This document shows, piece after piece, positions 1 through 9,930 of a stretch of DNA of 12,247 nt. The notes under the pieces were generated by a model, which saw only the letters and a program-made list of their open reading frames with translations, was not told the origin of the DNA and did no database searches. How positions within the stretch are numbered: the first letter of the stretch is position 1; the number at the start of each line of letters is the position of its first letter. The position numbers and the translations under genes are program-made. Source of the stretch: Ettlia oleoabundans (Eukaryota; Chlorophyta; Chlorophyceae; Chlamydomonadales); contig JAAMXP010002693.1 in assembly GCA_019693395.1 (NCBI GenBank), forward strand, positions 1 through 12,247, read 5' to 3'.

Positions 1-2336
1 GGGGTGGTCGGGGCAACATTGGCAAATGGGTTTGTAGATGCATGCCAGGCATGGCACAATCTGCCCAAAGTCGGGGATCGCCCTGCCAGCAACATCAGCT
101 AGTGCTGTAGAGCATGCCAAACAGCAATGGCCCGGCACGTGAGGGAGTGGCATCCACCGCATGAAGCTGCACTCTGCATTTCAAGCGTCCCCCGTGAAGC
201 ACACGAGGTTCACCTGTGTGGCGGGGTCGTAGGTAGCAGTGGTCTCGATTCCCATCACGTTGGACCCATGGCCCAGCTCCTGTTAGCAAGCGGAGGAGTG
301 CCATTGCAGGCAAGGTTACTGAACAGCTGGGCTAGGTGGCCTCAATGCCTTGCAGCTTCTCAATTAAGGCTCCCAAACGCCTGGCTTGGCCCAGCACCCT
401 GACTCAGAAAGCAAGGCAAGGGTGGAGCCATGTGCCGCATGAATACTGCTCCCACCAACAGTTAGGTTGCAAGCAATCCAACGCACCGTCATTCCAAAGC
501 AGCCGGGAAGCTCCAGGGTGTCCATCTTGCGCAGGATGCTGCCAGGAAAGAATTGAACAATAGAGGTTATTGGTGCCCCTGAGCATGAGCACGAGTGCAG
601 CCAGCCAGCCAGCCAGCCAGGCCCGGCGCTAAATAGCCCTGGAACGGCCCGGCACTGGGCAGCCAGCCAGCCAGGCAAACGCAAACAAGGCAGTCAAACA
701 GGCAATGTGGTGCAAGCGTCGCATGTTACAACAGCACCGCTGCACCACTGTGTTGCATGCGTCCCCCGCACTGCATCGCTGCACTCCTGGTCCACTCACT
801 CGTGGTGCTTCTCTGTGCCCAGCTTGGCAATCGTGCCGCCACACAGCGTGAAGTGCACGCCGCTCTTGATTGCCAAGCTACACGAAGGCATTTGCACGGA
901 CAAGGAGTTGGCTGCAGTATCAACAATGGGCGGCAACAGGCGCAACACCAAAAAAACTTCCCTGATGAGCTCCAACTGCCCATACCCAGCCCATACCCAG
1001 TCCATGGGAAAGGAGGAAGGAAGATATGCAGGTAAGCGCAAGCCCCCTTTACCCACCCATTCACCCACCACCACACGCATGCGCAAACCTGTAATCACAG
1101 TAGTTGAGGCATTCCAGTGCTGCCTGCAGCGCAACAACCACGGTGGAACAAGCCCATCAGTGTACAGCGCACAGCAGGTCAGAAGCGTGCCGGCCTCCGC
1201 AAATGTGGCTGCTTGCTCAATGTCAAGTCCCAAAGTATCAACGGTTCACTGCAATGAGACTCTGCACAGCGCATGCAACCTGCTAGACTGGATATTTCTT
1301 GTAGGGCTTTTCAAACAGGACACGGCAGCTGCCTAACAAGACTTTTGAAAGACGGCATATAAATGGGGGAACCAGACACCACCCTGAGCAGCTCGATGCT
1401 CGATCACCTGGAACTTGAGCGGGTCCCTGCGCCAGCCATGATAGCAAGAAGGAATGTCAGCCAAACAGGCAGACCACTAAAGCACCAAGCCCGCGTGCTG
1501 CTGTGCAGAAAGCTGGCCACCTTGGGCGTCGCCCAGTAATCATACTGGCCTGCCACTCACCGCAGGTAGTCAAACACAGAGAAGAAGCGCTGCGCCACAA
1601 CTTTGGCCATGCCTGCAGCCAGCCATCACAAAATCGGGTGGTGTTAGGATTGGGGCAAAGCCGTACGATGTTGCCCCAATAGCTGCGGGCACCCCAGCTG
1701 CGCACATTGTGGCAGAAGAAACAAGAAAAGATGGGCAGGGAAGCAACGCATGCAGTGGAACGTACGTTGACTTGTCAGCTCGCGAACGCCAGCCATGGAG
1801 AGGTAGTAGTTGGGCGCAAACAGGGGGTCCTGCGGGAGGTAACCGGCAGACAATGGTGGCATCAGGGCAAGCAGGCTGGTGGGGTTGGCCTTTGCACTCA
1901 CTGTAAGGCTGCCAGGTCTAGATCGTGGTAGAGGGTTGCATTGGCTGCCAAGGTGAGAAAAGGAGCCAAACCCACCATGAAGAACTCAAAGATTGCCTCC
2001 CTCAGCTGCTTGTTATCCCGTGTAAGGAAGTCGTTCAGGGCCTGCACCAGCAGCCGTAGGCGGCACAGACAGACGTAGGCGATGATAGCCAGACTGTCAG
2101 CACTAAGCTTGCGGAAGAGAAGCAAATTTATCATAAAGGTCGGGAAAGAGAAGCACTTTGAGACAAGGGTTGGGTTTCCTTGCGCAGCGGCGACGGCAGC
2201 GATGGCGGCGGCAACTTACCCGAGGGCACGGAGTGACCGCTCTGGTGGGATTGCCCTCCACCTGGTCGTGCTCCACAACTGTCGGCGGCGCCAGCTGCCG
2301 CGCCATGACCGCCAATCGCCTATCTGAAGAGCTCAT
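1..2336 (-). CDS. ACX: Peroxisomal acyl-CoA oxidase, N-terminal part (3' end outside window)
   Basis: Acyl-CoA oxidases carry out the first, FAD-dependent and H2O2-producing step of peroxisomal fatty-acid beta-oxidation. Reading the minus strand, nine exons join in frame (549 nt, 183 codons): 2336-2220, 2041-1976, 1829-1766, 1612-1561, 1426-1408, 1123-1089, 877-800, 538-487, 279-214. Family landmarks are DPLFAPNYY (residues 62-70), RELTSQR (about 77-83), RDPLKFQ (100-106), IKSGVHFTL (121-129), GGTIAKLGTEKHH (131-143), LPGCFGMT (154-161) and the flavin-site signature ELGHGSNV (162-169) followed by GIETTATYDP. I chose the ATG at 2336 because it places RLAVMARQL, a PTS2-type peroxisomal signal, at residues 7-15; no better upstream start is evident. 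The expected next exon was not found in 1-213, which is read as intron, so the catalytic glutamate and C-terminus lie outside. It is transcribed divergently from the Nudix gene. Family assignment is secure; the subtype (plant ACX2/ACX3-like) is inferred. Confidence 0.9.
598..675. repeat. AGCC/CAGC tetranucleotide tracts in an acyl-CoA oxidase intron
   Basis: Two tracts of repeated AGCC units (598-621, about six units, and 660-675, about three to four units) lie in the intron spanning 539-799. Each is next to a similar ggcccggc segment, so the pair looks like a partial local duplication. It is probably a simple-sequence repeat without function. Confidence 0.8.
1408..1426 (-). other. 19-nt microexon of the acyl-CoA oxidase gene
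   Basis: The preceding exon ends in phase 2 with CG and the following exon begins in phase 0 with the codons for AALECLNYC. A 19-base segment flanked by gcgcag and gtgatc supplies the missing base and six codons, giving R-DPLKFQ, which is the sequence expected at this point in the family. Without it the reading frame does not join. Confidence 0.85.
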
Positions 2337-2909
2337 CTCGGTAACCGTGTCGGAGCCGCTGCAATGTGCGGCGCGCTGTTCGCGCAAGGGTTTTAATGCC
2401 GCTGCGGAAGGTAGATTGACCCTCTCCGTGTCGCATGCAAGGGTGAGCGACGTGCCGCAGTGCTGACTGGACGGAGCGGGAGTTCCAATGCAGGGCCAGT
2501 GAAGGCGTAAAATTGCTCTCAATGTTGCGACAAGATACCTGTTCAAAAACAGACGGCGCAGGGTATGCCTGACCGCTGCCCCCAAACTTGTTGTGCTCTG
2601 TTGTTGCTGGCTCGCATTGTCGTATAAGCTTTTTCATGGACAACATGTTGTCACAATGCCCAATCAATTGGCCATTGCAGGGCTGCCGGTCGACAGCTAT
2701 AGGACTGAGCCCCTTGGTGGCGGCAAGGACCGGCAAAGAAGCGGGGGCACCACACCCATCTCAGCCCTGTTTACCAGAGCGCATGCTGCTCGCTAACAGC
2801 CGTTCTGTGTCACTGCAACCTTAGCCACCGCTTTGCTCCGGCGTAGCCAGGAGTAGCCAGGGTGCACGCTTCCACCTCAAACCTGCCACCACTCGTCGCA
2901 GCAACTCGC
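2337..2909. promoter_or_regulatory. Shared divergent intergenic region (acyl-CoA oxidase / Nudix)
   Basis: This 573-base stretch separates the two start codons, ATG at 2336 on the minus strand and ATG at 2910 on the plus strand, so it must hold both 5' leaders and both promoters. Open frames cross it on both strands, but none shows recognisable protein similarity and I treat them as chance frames in GC-rich DNA. I see no convincing paired core-promoter elements; a tataag string near 2623 is the only TATA-like match and lies far from the Nudix ATG. Confidence 0.6.
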
Positions 2910-3605
<696 letters not shown>

Positions 3606-3955
3606 GCGTGCCCCCCCCCCCCCCCCCCCCCCTACTGCTCTTTGCAATGCCTTAGAACTGCATATGCCAGCCCGTCGGCTAGGAGTATTGCTTACTCTTA
3701 ACTACATAGTATGCAGTCGACAACAGCAATGTTTCAGTAGCCAATATCAGTATACATTAGCATTGTTCATACGTGTATACAATCATGGCACAGATTACTT
3801 AGGTATGAAACTGAGAAATCATGATACAAGCTGGTCCCAGGCTGGCGCTGAAGCCGGGAGCCTATCAGTAGAAGCTCCGCACGATGCAGCAGTTGAATGA
3901 TTTTGTTGTTGGCAACAACTGACCAGCACAATCCCTTTCCGCCGATGCAGTCCAC
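3606..3955. other. Convergent intergenic region, two 3' ends
   Basis: This 350-base, relatively AT-rich stretch lies between the stop codons of the Nudix gene (plus) and the nucleoside hydrolase gene (minus). It must contain both 3' untranslated regions. I looked for the TGTAA polyadenylation signal common in many green algae and found it on neither strand. Short open frames here have no recognisable similarity. Confidence 0.7.
3611..3632 (+). repeat. 22-base poly-C homopolymer
   Basis: An uninterrupted run of 22 C lies five bases after the Nudix stop codon, inside the presumed 3' untranslated region. Runs of this length are prone to replication slippage and to sequencing or assembly error, so the true length is uncertain. 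Confidence 0.95.
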
Positions 3956-5759
3956 TCAGTCGGTGGCGGCATCCATGAGCGCCTTGAAGCGATGCATGCA
4001 GATCTCCCTGACCAGCAGAACATTGGCCTGCAGCGCCGCCTTCCCCCCTGGGTCTTGAAAAACGCTCATGCCGCGCGTGAGAGAGCCCTGCAGACAGTAT
4101 AGAAGACGGCACAGAATTGAGCTGTGCTAGTGGGGAGCTCTGCTGATCAGCACAAGGGGGAGACTACATCACTCTCGCACCTGCAACTCCACCACACAGT
4201 GTTTGGGCTCTGCTGCCAACAGCGCCTCGTCGCAGACCGCCAGTGCAAAGGCCAGTGGGTCGCAAGCTATCCACCCTACATCTGCAGTGACACGGCGGGG
4301 CAGCGGCCTGAGATTTCTAACATTCTGACCAAGAAACAGGCAGTGGCAGCGGCAATGGGCTGTGAAATCGGCAACTTCCCCTCCCATGCGGGTGACATGT
4401 TCCCATGCATTTTAGCTGCCTGGCGCCTGGCTTGCCTGCATCCCGCTGCTTCTCGTAGGCAATGCTCTTTGCCATGATGGCTCGCATGAAGGCCGCTTTG
4501 TCAGTGGGCTTGCTGAGCCAGGCATCCACCCAGCTCCAGGGCAGCGCATGCCGCACCGTGCAGTCCCAGCTGACCAACACAAGCTGACTAAACTTGCGCA
4601 TCACTACATGCGCGCTCTCCGCATCGCTATGGAAGTTGTACTCAGCGGTTGGGGTCACATTGCCGGCGGCCTCGGCACCACCCATCACCACAAGCCGATC
4701 CACTGCAGCAGAAAAGGGCAGCAGGAGTGCCGGTGTGTGTGTCAAGCAGCTTCCAGCATTGCAGCGCTCACATTGTGGTCGACTTTCCGGGCAACATGCT
4801 AGCCTTCTGTGCGGAACTTTGCCCGCACACCTTTCCGCGGGAACTGCTCATTAATCTTGCAAGCAAGCGCTATATTCGTGAGTGGCCCAGTGGCTACAAC
4901 TGTAACCTCGCCTGCATGCTTCTGCGCAAGGCATTGATGGCCCTTGTAATTTTTCAATAAACCCAGACAGACAGGCAGGCAGGTGGAAAGCAGTGGTTGA
5001 GCGCCATGGAGCAGGTTCCATGCAGCGGTCAGGTGGCAAACAAGCACCGCACCATTGAACATATGTGCTATGTACCTGGGCGGCCTGGACAAGGTGCATG
5101 GCAGCGTGGCCCGGGCGGGCCTGCAGCTCCAAGGCTGAATAGGCTGGATGAACGCTCGGCATGTCCCCCAGGCCATCATTGCCATGGAACTGCATCACGA
5201 AAGAATGCAACTGGCAGTATGTTAGTGCTGCTGTCGCAGCACTTTACCCTACCAGCGAGTCTAATGCAACCTTGCAAGCACTGGGTATGTGCGCTCGCTG
5301 CAAGCGGGTTAGGGCTGTAGGATGCAATGCCAGCGCCAGTGTCCTGCAGCAGTTCCGCTAACCGTGTGGCCACTGCCTGCATCACTCACAAAGGAGGCAT
5401 CCATCGCAGCTGCAACCAGCGGTTCATCAGCGCCGAGGTAAAAGGGCACATCCAAACGCCCGCACAGCGTGAGTATACGTGCAATGTTCCGCCCTACTTG
5501 AGCCACATCGACGTTGCCGTGAACGGCTGAAATACCTAGGATCTGTGTGTTTGCGTGAGCCAACGCCAGCATGAGCCCCTGCAGACCAGATTTCCAAGCT
5601 GGTTGAGCAGCGCAGCATTGGGCACGCGCACAGGCGACTGGCACATTGCTCCCCGGCCGAAACAGAAGTGGCGGCGGCACAGCAGGTGGCTTGCCACGCC
5701 TGCGCATCGTCAACTCCGACGTCGACATCGATCCACATCTTCCGGGTGCCAGCGCACAT
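3956..5759 (-). CDS. Inosine-uridine-preferring nucleoside hydrolase, complete, 7 exons
   Basis: It hydrolyses the N-glycosidic bond of (deoxy)ribonucleosides to base plus ribose in purine/pyrimidine salvage. Exons on the minus strand are 5759-5700, 5578-5390, 5189-5076, 4921-4831, 4702-4436, 4281-4181 and 4087-3956, joining to 317 residues, the usual family length. The N-terminal calcium-site motif is DVDVGVDDAQ (residues 11-20), followed by ILGISAVHGN (33-42), FHGNDGLGD (84-92), TVVATGPLTNIALA (128-141), VVMGG (156-160), GNVTPTAEYNF (165-175, with the E and N of the sugar-binding site) and CDPLAFALA (247-255, second calcium aspartate D248). The start is uncertain: ATGs at 5738 (310 residues; best -3 context), 5759 and 5849 (347 residues, adding a basic stretch without acidic residues that could be a presequence) share one frame. 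I chose 5759 because it puts a basic segment just before the first strand, as in relatives. Two of the six introns appear to have GC donors. It is divergent from DPB2. Confidence 0.92.
4282..4435 (-). other. Probable GC-AG intron in the nucleoside hydrolase gene
   Basis: The upstream exon must end in phase 1 after the codons for EKQRDA. The only good donor there is CAG|gcaagc, close to the GC-donor consensus. The next exon begins after ctgcag with ATGTAGGG read as (G)AT-GTA-GGG. A second AG six bases later (exon start at 4275) would also keep the frame and would change DVG to G, so tandem acceptor use is possible. A gt at the far end of the frame (gtcacc) is a much poorer alternative. Confidence 0.7.
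4966..4985. repeat. CAGA/CAGG short tandem repeat in an intron
   Basis: Tandem cagacaga and caggcagg units lie in the nucleoside hydrolase intron 4922-5075. Read on the coding strand this is a CCTG/TCTG pyrimidine-rich tract about 45 bases before the acceptor, so it may simply be part of a splice-site pyrimidine tract. Confidence 0.6.
5579..5699 (-). other. Probable GC-AG intron in the nucleoside hydrolase gene
   Basis: It splits the conserved N-terminal block between DVDVGVDDAQ and LMLAL. Reading CAG|gcgtgg with acceptor ctgcag gives DDAQ-G-LMLAL in frame. Sliding the intron two bases (GC|gtggca, ending in gg) would give DDAQ-A-LMLAL, which matches the family slightly better but needs a GT-GG intron. 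No ordinary GT-AG choice keeps the frame. Confidence 0.6.
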
Positions 5760-6090
5760 AAGCACTCGCCTTGCCCTGCTGGGGACTGCTGTGGGCAACT
5801 TGCAACTTGGTAGGGGTTGTAGTATAGGCGAACGCCTGACTTGCAACATAGAATATGATGCAAATTTGGCTATGTGCGCTGGCAATGGGGTTTTACCATT
5901 TTCTTTGGGGGCCATGCTGCTCCAGCTCAGCGGCTTCTTATTTTGAACCAACAGCAGTGTTCCTTGTGTCGAAACACGATCGACAAAATTATCGCACAGC
6001 GTTGTTGGTCGCGGGGGGGATCGCAAGACAGTCAGTGGCGGTGATGGAGCACTGAACGCGGAGTTTGCTGGGCAGGCCGGCGGTCCAACC
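5760..6090. promoter_or_regulatory. Shared divergent region (nucleoside hydrolase / DPB2)
   Basis: The 331 bases between the two start codons must carry both promoters and both leaders; 5850-6090 is free of either gene even if the longer nucleoside hydrolase start is used. Because DPB2 is a replication gene I looked for an E2F-type TTTSSCGC site on both strands and found none. A short inverted motif, TCGAAACACGATCGA, occurs at about 5969-5983; its meaning is unknown. A GC-rich ggtcgcggggggg string lies near 6008. Confidence 0.6.
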
Positions 6091-9000
6091 ATGCAGGAAC
6101 AGCTGCGTGCCACCAAGTTATGGCTGCAGAAACAGTTCAAGTCTAGCGGGCTCGCGCTGGACCCCAGTGCCCTTGAGCAGCTTGTCCAGGAGGTGCAAGA
6201 CGTGCCAGATCCTGAGCAGTTTGTGCTAAGCTTGATAGATGAACTGGAGACAGGCAAGAGGCTGCGCCGACTGCGAACCTTGACAGGCACTGGCAGCTGG
6301 GGCGTGGTGGCAGCGCATTGCCACACCTCGTCGCGGTTGTCAGCTGCAGCAGACTGCCATGCTCCCTGCTCCTTTAAAAGCCCTTAAACGCTAAAACGCA
6401 CTCAATACCTACATGTGCTCACTCGACTGCAGTCAGCGATGAGCGTCGTCTGACGCCGGCCCTGCTGGAGCGCATGCTGGCGGCTGTTGGGGGCCGCAGC
6501 CAGGTGCAGGATGTGGTTCAGGTGGTGGATGCCTTCCAAGTGCCACAAATCGTGTATGACCCAGTGCGCAAGCTCTTTTACCGTTCTACCACGCAGCCCA
6601 GGCTGCAGGGGGATGCAAAGGTGCGCTCTTGCGTGCATGTTCGGTTGCGTGCATGTTCGCCCGTCAACCCGAAACCTCTCCACTGCTGCTGCGTGTTCAG
6701 CAAGTCAAACCTATGCTCCTGGCTGCTATTCATGCATTTGGTGTGGATGCGCCCTGCAGAGCAAGGTGCAGCTGTACATCAACCGCTTTCACTTGGTGCA
6801 GCAGCGCTTGAAGCGGAATAAGCTGTTCCGCCCCGCAAAGGTGTGCTTGACCTCAGCACCGTCAGTTTGACACACTGCCAGCACCATGTTGGCACGCTGT
6901 CAGCAACTGTAGGCTAGCCGCATTGCTTGCCAAGAGGTCCCTGTCTGTCAATGCTAAAATCCGTGTGAGCAGACCTATAGCAACACAGCATTATACAGAG
7001 CCATGCGTTGCACAGCGGGCAAAGCAGTTTGGCGCTCATCTTTGCATGCCTTCCTCGCCTTTTTTTGCATTCGTCCTGCAACTTTATGCAGTTTTCTGGT
7101 CTGGGAGGCGGGTCAGGCCAGTCCGAGTGCGAGCTGAGTGAGCTCAAGGCGATGCTGGGGGTGGTGGGGGAGCAGCGATACGTCATGGGGTTCCTCACGC
7201 AGGTGCGATGCTGGGGCTGGATCCTATCAGACTTTGGGACCGTACTGGCTGCTCTCTGGGATTCATGAAGTTTATTTGCATCTAGCATGGCGATGCCCTT
7301 CTCTGCGCCATGCAGTGCAGCACCCAGTGCTCCTTTGCACCCCTCTTGTCTACCCCTTTCGCCCAACACCTGCCCCAACGCTTGGCAAGCTGAACTGCAA
7401 TATACTGCACTGCACCGGAAGTTGTGCTGCAGCCTGAGGAGGGGCGGTACGCCATCGAGGACCTGTCAGCGCGCCTGCCGGTGGATCTGTCAGAGGCTGA
7501 GCAGACCCTGGGTGTGTTCACTCAAAACAGCATCGTGGTGGCGGAGGGAGAGCTGCTGCCCAGCGGAGTGTTCAAGGTGGGGTAACGGTGGGGGAATTTG
7601 GTAGTAGCTCGGTTGCGATTGACTGGCTGCTCTGCCCTGCACATGTAACGTTACGTGATTGCCATGTAGTGCCCCTTACTGTCGTCAGCTGGTTGCTTGC
7701 TGAGCGCTTTCCGCCCTTGCCAGCGGGGCACGGCCCTTGCACAACTACGATGCACATCATCACGCAGGTCGCGGCGCTAGGCATGCCGCCACCCGAGAAA
7801 CGTGGCGACAGCCTTCAGGCGCTGCAGGGGCTGGACTTCTTCGGAGGTTCTGCCCCGGATGAGCGCCAGCTGGTTGCCTGGGAGGCACGGCACGCTGAGG
7901 ACCGCATCGTGCTGCTGTCTGATGTGTTGCTGGATAGGCCCGAGATTTTGGACCGCCTGCATGCCGTGTTTGCGGGTGGGTGGATGAGATCCATGTGTTT
8001 TACGTGTCGAGTCGCTTATCGCATGTAGTGCATGTGAAGGTTTGGGTAAATGCAGGCCACTCAGCCGGCCAAGCAAGCAGCGGCAGGGGAACCCAACTTA
8101 ATAGCGCCCTGCTGTGTGAACTGGATTTGGATCGTGTTCCAATCCTGCCATCGGTCAAACTTGGTTCAGTTAGCTGAGAGCCCATCGGCATTACATCTAC
8201 TAGTTTGATTCCTTAGTTCCAATAAAAGGACCACCAATGACCACGCCAAAAGCCCGGCGAGTCAAAAACCCTGCGTGCCGTAACCCTGGGCACCAAAAAC
8301 CCTGGGTGCCTGCAGGTTTCAGCCAGCTGGAGCATCCCCCTTCGCTGTTCATGCTGCTGGGGTCCTTCCAGTCATATGATGCCAACGCCGCAAACACGCA
8401 CTATGCACGGCTCAGGGAGCACTTTGCAGCGCTGGGCCGCGTCATCAACCAGTACCCCACCATCCGGGTGGGTGCTGCACCTCGCTATGGTTGTGTCATG
8501 TTGTGCTGAGCTGTGCTGTTCTGTCCTGGTATGAGTGTTTTGCAACTGTGGTTTTGGTTATTACTCTGGCAGTGCAGATGCTGCGGATGCCGTGAGGTTA
8601 GGGCCAACGCCATGCAAACTGATGTGGCTCACAAGCGCCGCTTACCTGCGCATGTTGATGTGATGGCTAACAGGCACTGCTTGCCTACCTGGCACTGCTT
8701 TGCAGGCCGGCAGCAAGTTTGTGCTGGTACCTGGGCCAGGCGACTTGGGGCCCGGTAGCAGCCTGCCGCGGCCTGGGCTGCCAAAGGCGGTGGCTGCACC
8801 CCTGCTGGAGGCAGTGCCAAACGCAGTGCTGGCCAGCAACCCATGCAGGTAACCTGGCTGCTGTGGCTGCACGTGTGCTGATAGCGCCTTGTCTGATTCG
8901 CCTTGCTCTGATCAACTTGTTTGTGTATTTTGCTTGCTTCATGGTTCAGTCGGCACGTAGAGGGATTCAGCACAGTGTGGCAAGGCCTTTTGTGCTGCCA

Positions 9001-9930
9001 TCTACCCTCTGCCAGGCTGCCGGTGCCACTGCAAACCTCAAGCTCGTCGTTGCCAAACTTTGGCACTGACTCTGCATGACCCTGCTTAGCCTCGCCCGCA
9101 TAATGGGGTTTGTATTTTCTGCAGAGTACGTCACGGCGGCGGCGAAGTGGTTATATATAGAGACAACCTGCAGCAGCGCATGCGTGGTCTGGCCATCCTG
9201 CCGCCATCCTCGGCCGACGAGGCGCCGTTGTTTGAGCACGTGTGTGCCACCGTGCTGCAGCAGAGCCACCTGTGCCCTGTGCCCCTTGAATACCAGGTGG
9301 GTGTTGCAGACGATGCAGGAGGTATAAATCCCGGGGACTTCCCCCCCTCCCTCCAGTATCGATTTTCTGTTGGAACTTCCTTCGGTAGCGCCCATTCTGT
9401 ACACCCTTCCTGCCCCTGCCTGCAGCCCATCTATTGGGAGTATGACCACGCCCTGTATGTTTATCCCATGCCAGATGCCCTCGTGCTGGCAGACAGTGCC
9501 GCCGCCGCCGCATTTGAGTTTGACAGCTGCAGCTGCCTCAACCCGGTGCGTGTGTATGCAGCTGGGGCAAACGGGCAGGGGTGCAAGCGCTGTCCAACAG
9601 CGACGGCAGTTGCAGCCATCAGCCCAATGTGGTGGGGCGCAGCTGACAGTTGATGTTATAGCTAGCAACACAGGGACAGCACACATGCCACGCAGCACTG
9701 GTGTTCCACATGAACAGCTGTGCGTTTTTCAACAATGTAGTGGCCCCTGCCGCGCCTTCCTGTCCCCTCTTGGCCTGCAGGGCTCGCTAGCCAACGGCAC
9801 CTTTGCGGCGTACAGCCCTGTCACGAGAGAGGCAGAGGTGTGCGATGTGCAGCCCGCAGCAGAGGGGGACAGTGATGAGGAGATGGAGGCGGAGGAGGAA
9901 GGGCAGCTGGCAGAGGAGGCGGGGACCTGA
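6091..9930 (+). CDS. DPB2: DNA polymerase epsilon subunit B (DPB2/POLE2), complete, 11 exons
   Basis: This is the essential non-catalytic second subunit of the leading-strand replicase, which links Pol epsilon to the CMG helicase. Exons 6091-6253, 6433-6620, 6760-6840, 7092-7202, 7433-7576, 7768-7975, 8316-8467, 8706-8848, 9125-9296, 9426-9545 and 9781-9930 join in phase to 543 residues (human POLE2 is about 527). Residues 1-120 match the helical N-terminal domain, including FQVPQIVYDP. About 150-235 is the OB-fold region. About 250-500 is the inactive calcineurin-like phosphoesterase fold: DFFGG (252-256), VLLSDVLLD (277-285), LLGSF (312-316), VPGPGDLG (357-364), NPCR (394-397), IYRDNL and IYWEYDHALYVYPMPD (456-471). 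The C-terminus is strongly acidic (EGDSDEEMEAEEEG), beyond the conserved fold. The ATG at 6091 has the good context ccaaccATG. Intron 1 seems to have a GC donor. The nearby F-box gene lies downstream on the same strand. Confidence 0.96.
6254..6432 (+). other. Probable GC-AG intron 1 of DPB2
   Basis: Exon 1 must end in phase 1 so that the next exon (after actgcag, starting TCAGCGATGAG) reads V-SDERRLTPALLERM. GAGACAG|gcaaga fits phase 1 and the GC-donor consensus. The GT dinucleotides I found further along this frame are in phase 0 or 2 and would break the reading frame. Confidence 0.7.
6628..6661 (+). repeat. Short tandem duplication in DPB2 intron 2
   Basis: The unit ttgcgtgcatgttcg occurs twice head to tail within the intron 6621-6759, next to the 5' splice site. 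It looks like a recent small duplication without an obvious role. Confidence 0.7.
8264..8315 (+). repeat. Repeated AACCCTG units at the 3' end of DPB2 intron 6
   Basis: Three aaccctg-containing copies (caaaaaccctgcgtgcc, gtaaccctgggcacc, aaaaaccctgggtgcc) end directly at the acceptor tgcag. The last two also form a small inverted repeat, ggcacc/ggtgcc, which could fold into a hairpin next to the splice site. Confidence 0.6.

Noticed and set aside
1..213. A further acyl-CoA oxidase exon at the left edge
   Set aside because: After the exon ending at 214 with Q|gtgaac, none of the minus-strand frames in 1-213 shows the expected next conserved block, so it is left as intron.
598..675. CRISPR-like or minisatellite array
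   Set aside because: Units are only four bases with no spacers; it is a simple-sequence tract inside an intron.
707..1336. 209-codon plus-strand open frame
   Set aside because: It runs antisense across two acyl-CoA oxidase exons and their introns, has low-complexity composition and no recognisable domain.
2320..2736. 138-codon minus-strand frame as a possible longer acyl-CoA oxidase N-terminus or separate gene
   Set aside because: It is not in the frame of the first acyl-CoA oxidase exon and has no recognisable features; the shorter start already gives a normal N-terminus with a targeting signal.
5427..6326. 299-codon minus-strand open frame, the longest in the window
   Set aside because: Only the stretch encoding DVDVGVDDAQ is real coding sequence (nucleoside hydrolase exon 1). 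The rest is antisense to DPB2 exon 1 or runs through the promoter and intron 1, and shows no family similarity.
8967..9698. 243-codon minus-strand open frame
   Set aside because: It is antisense to DPB2 exons 9 and 10, which have clear conserved sequence on the plus strand.
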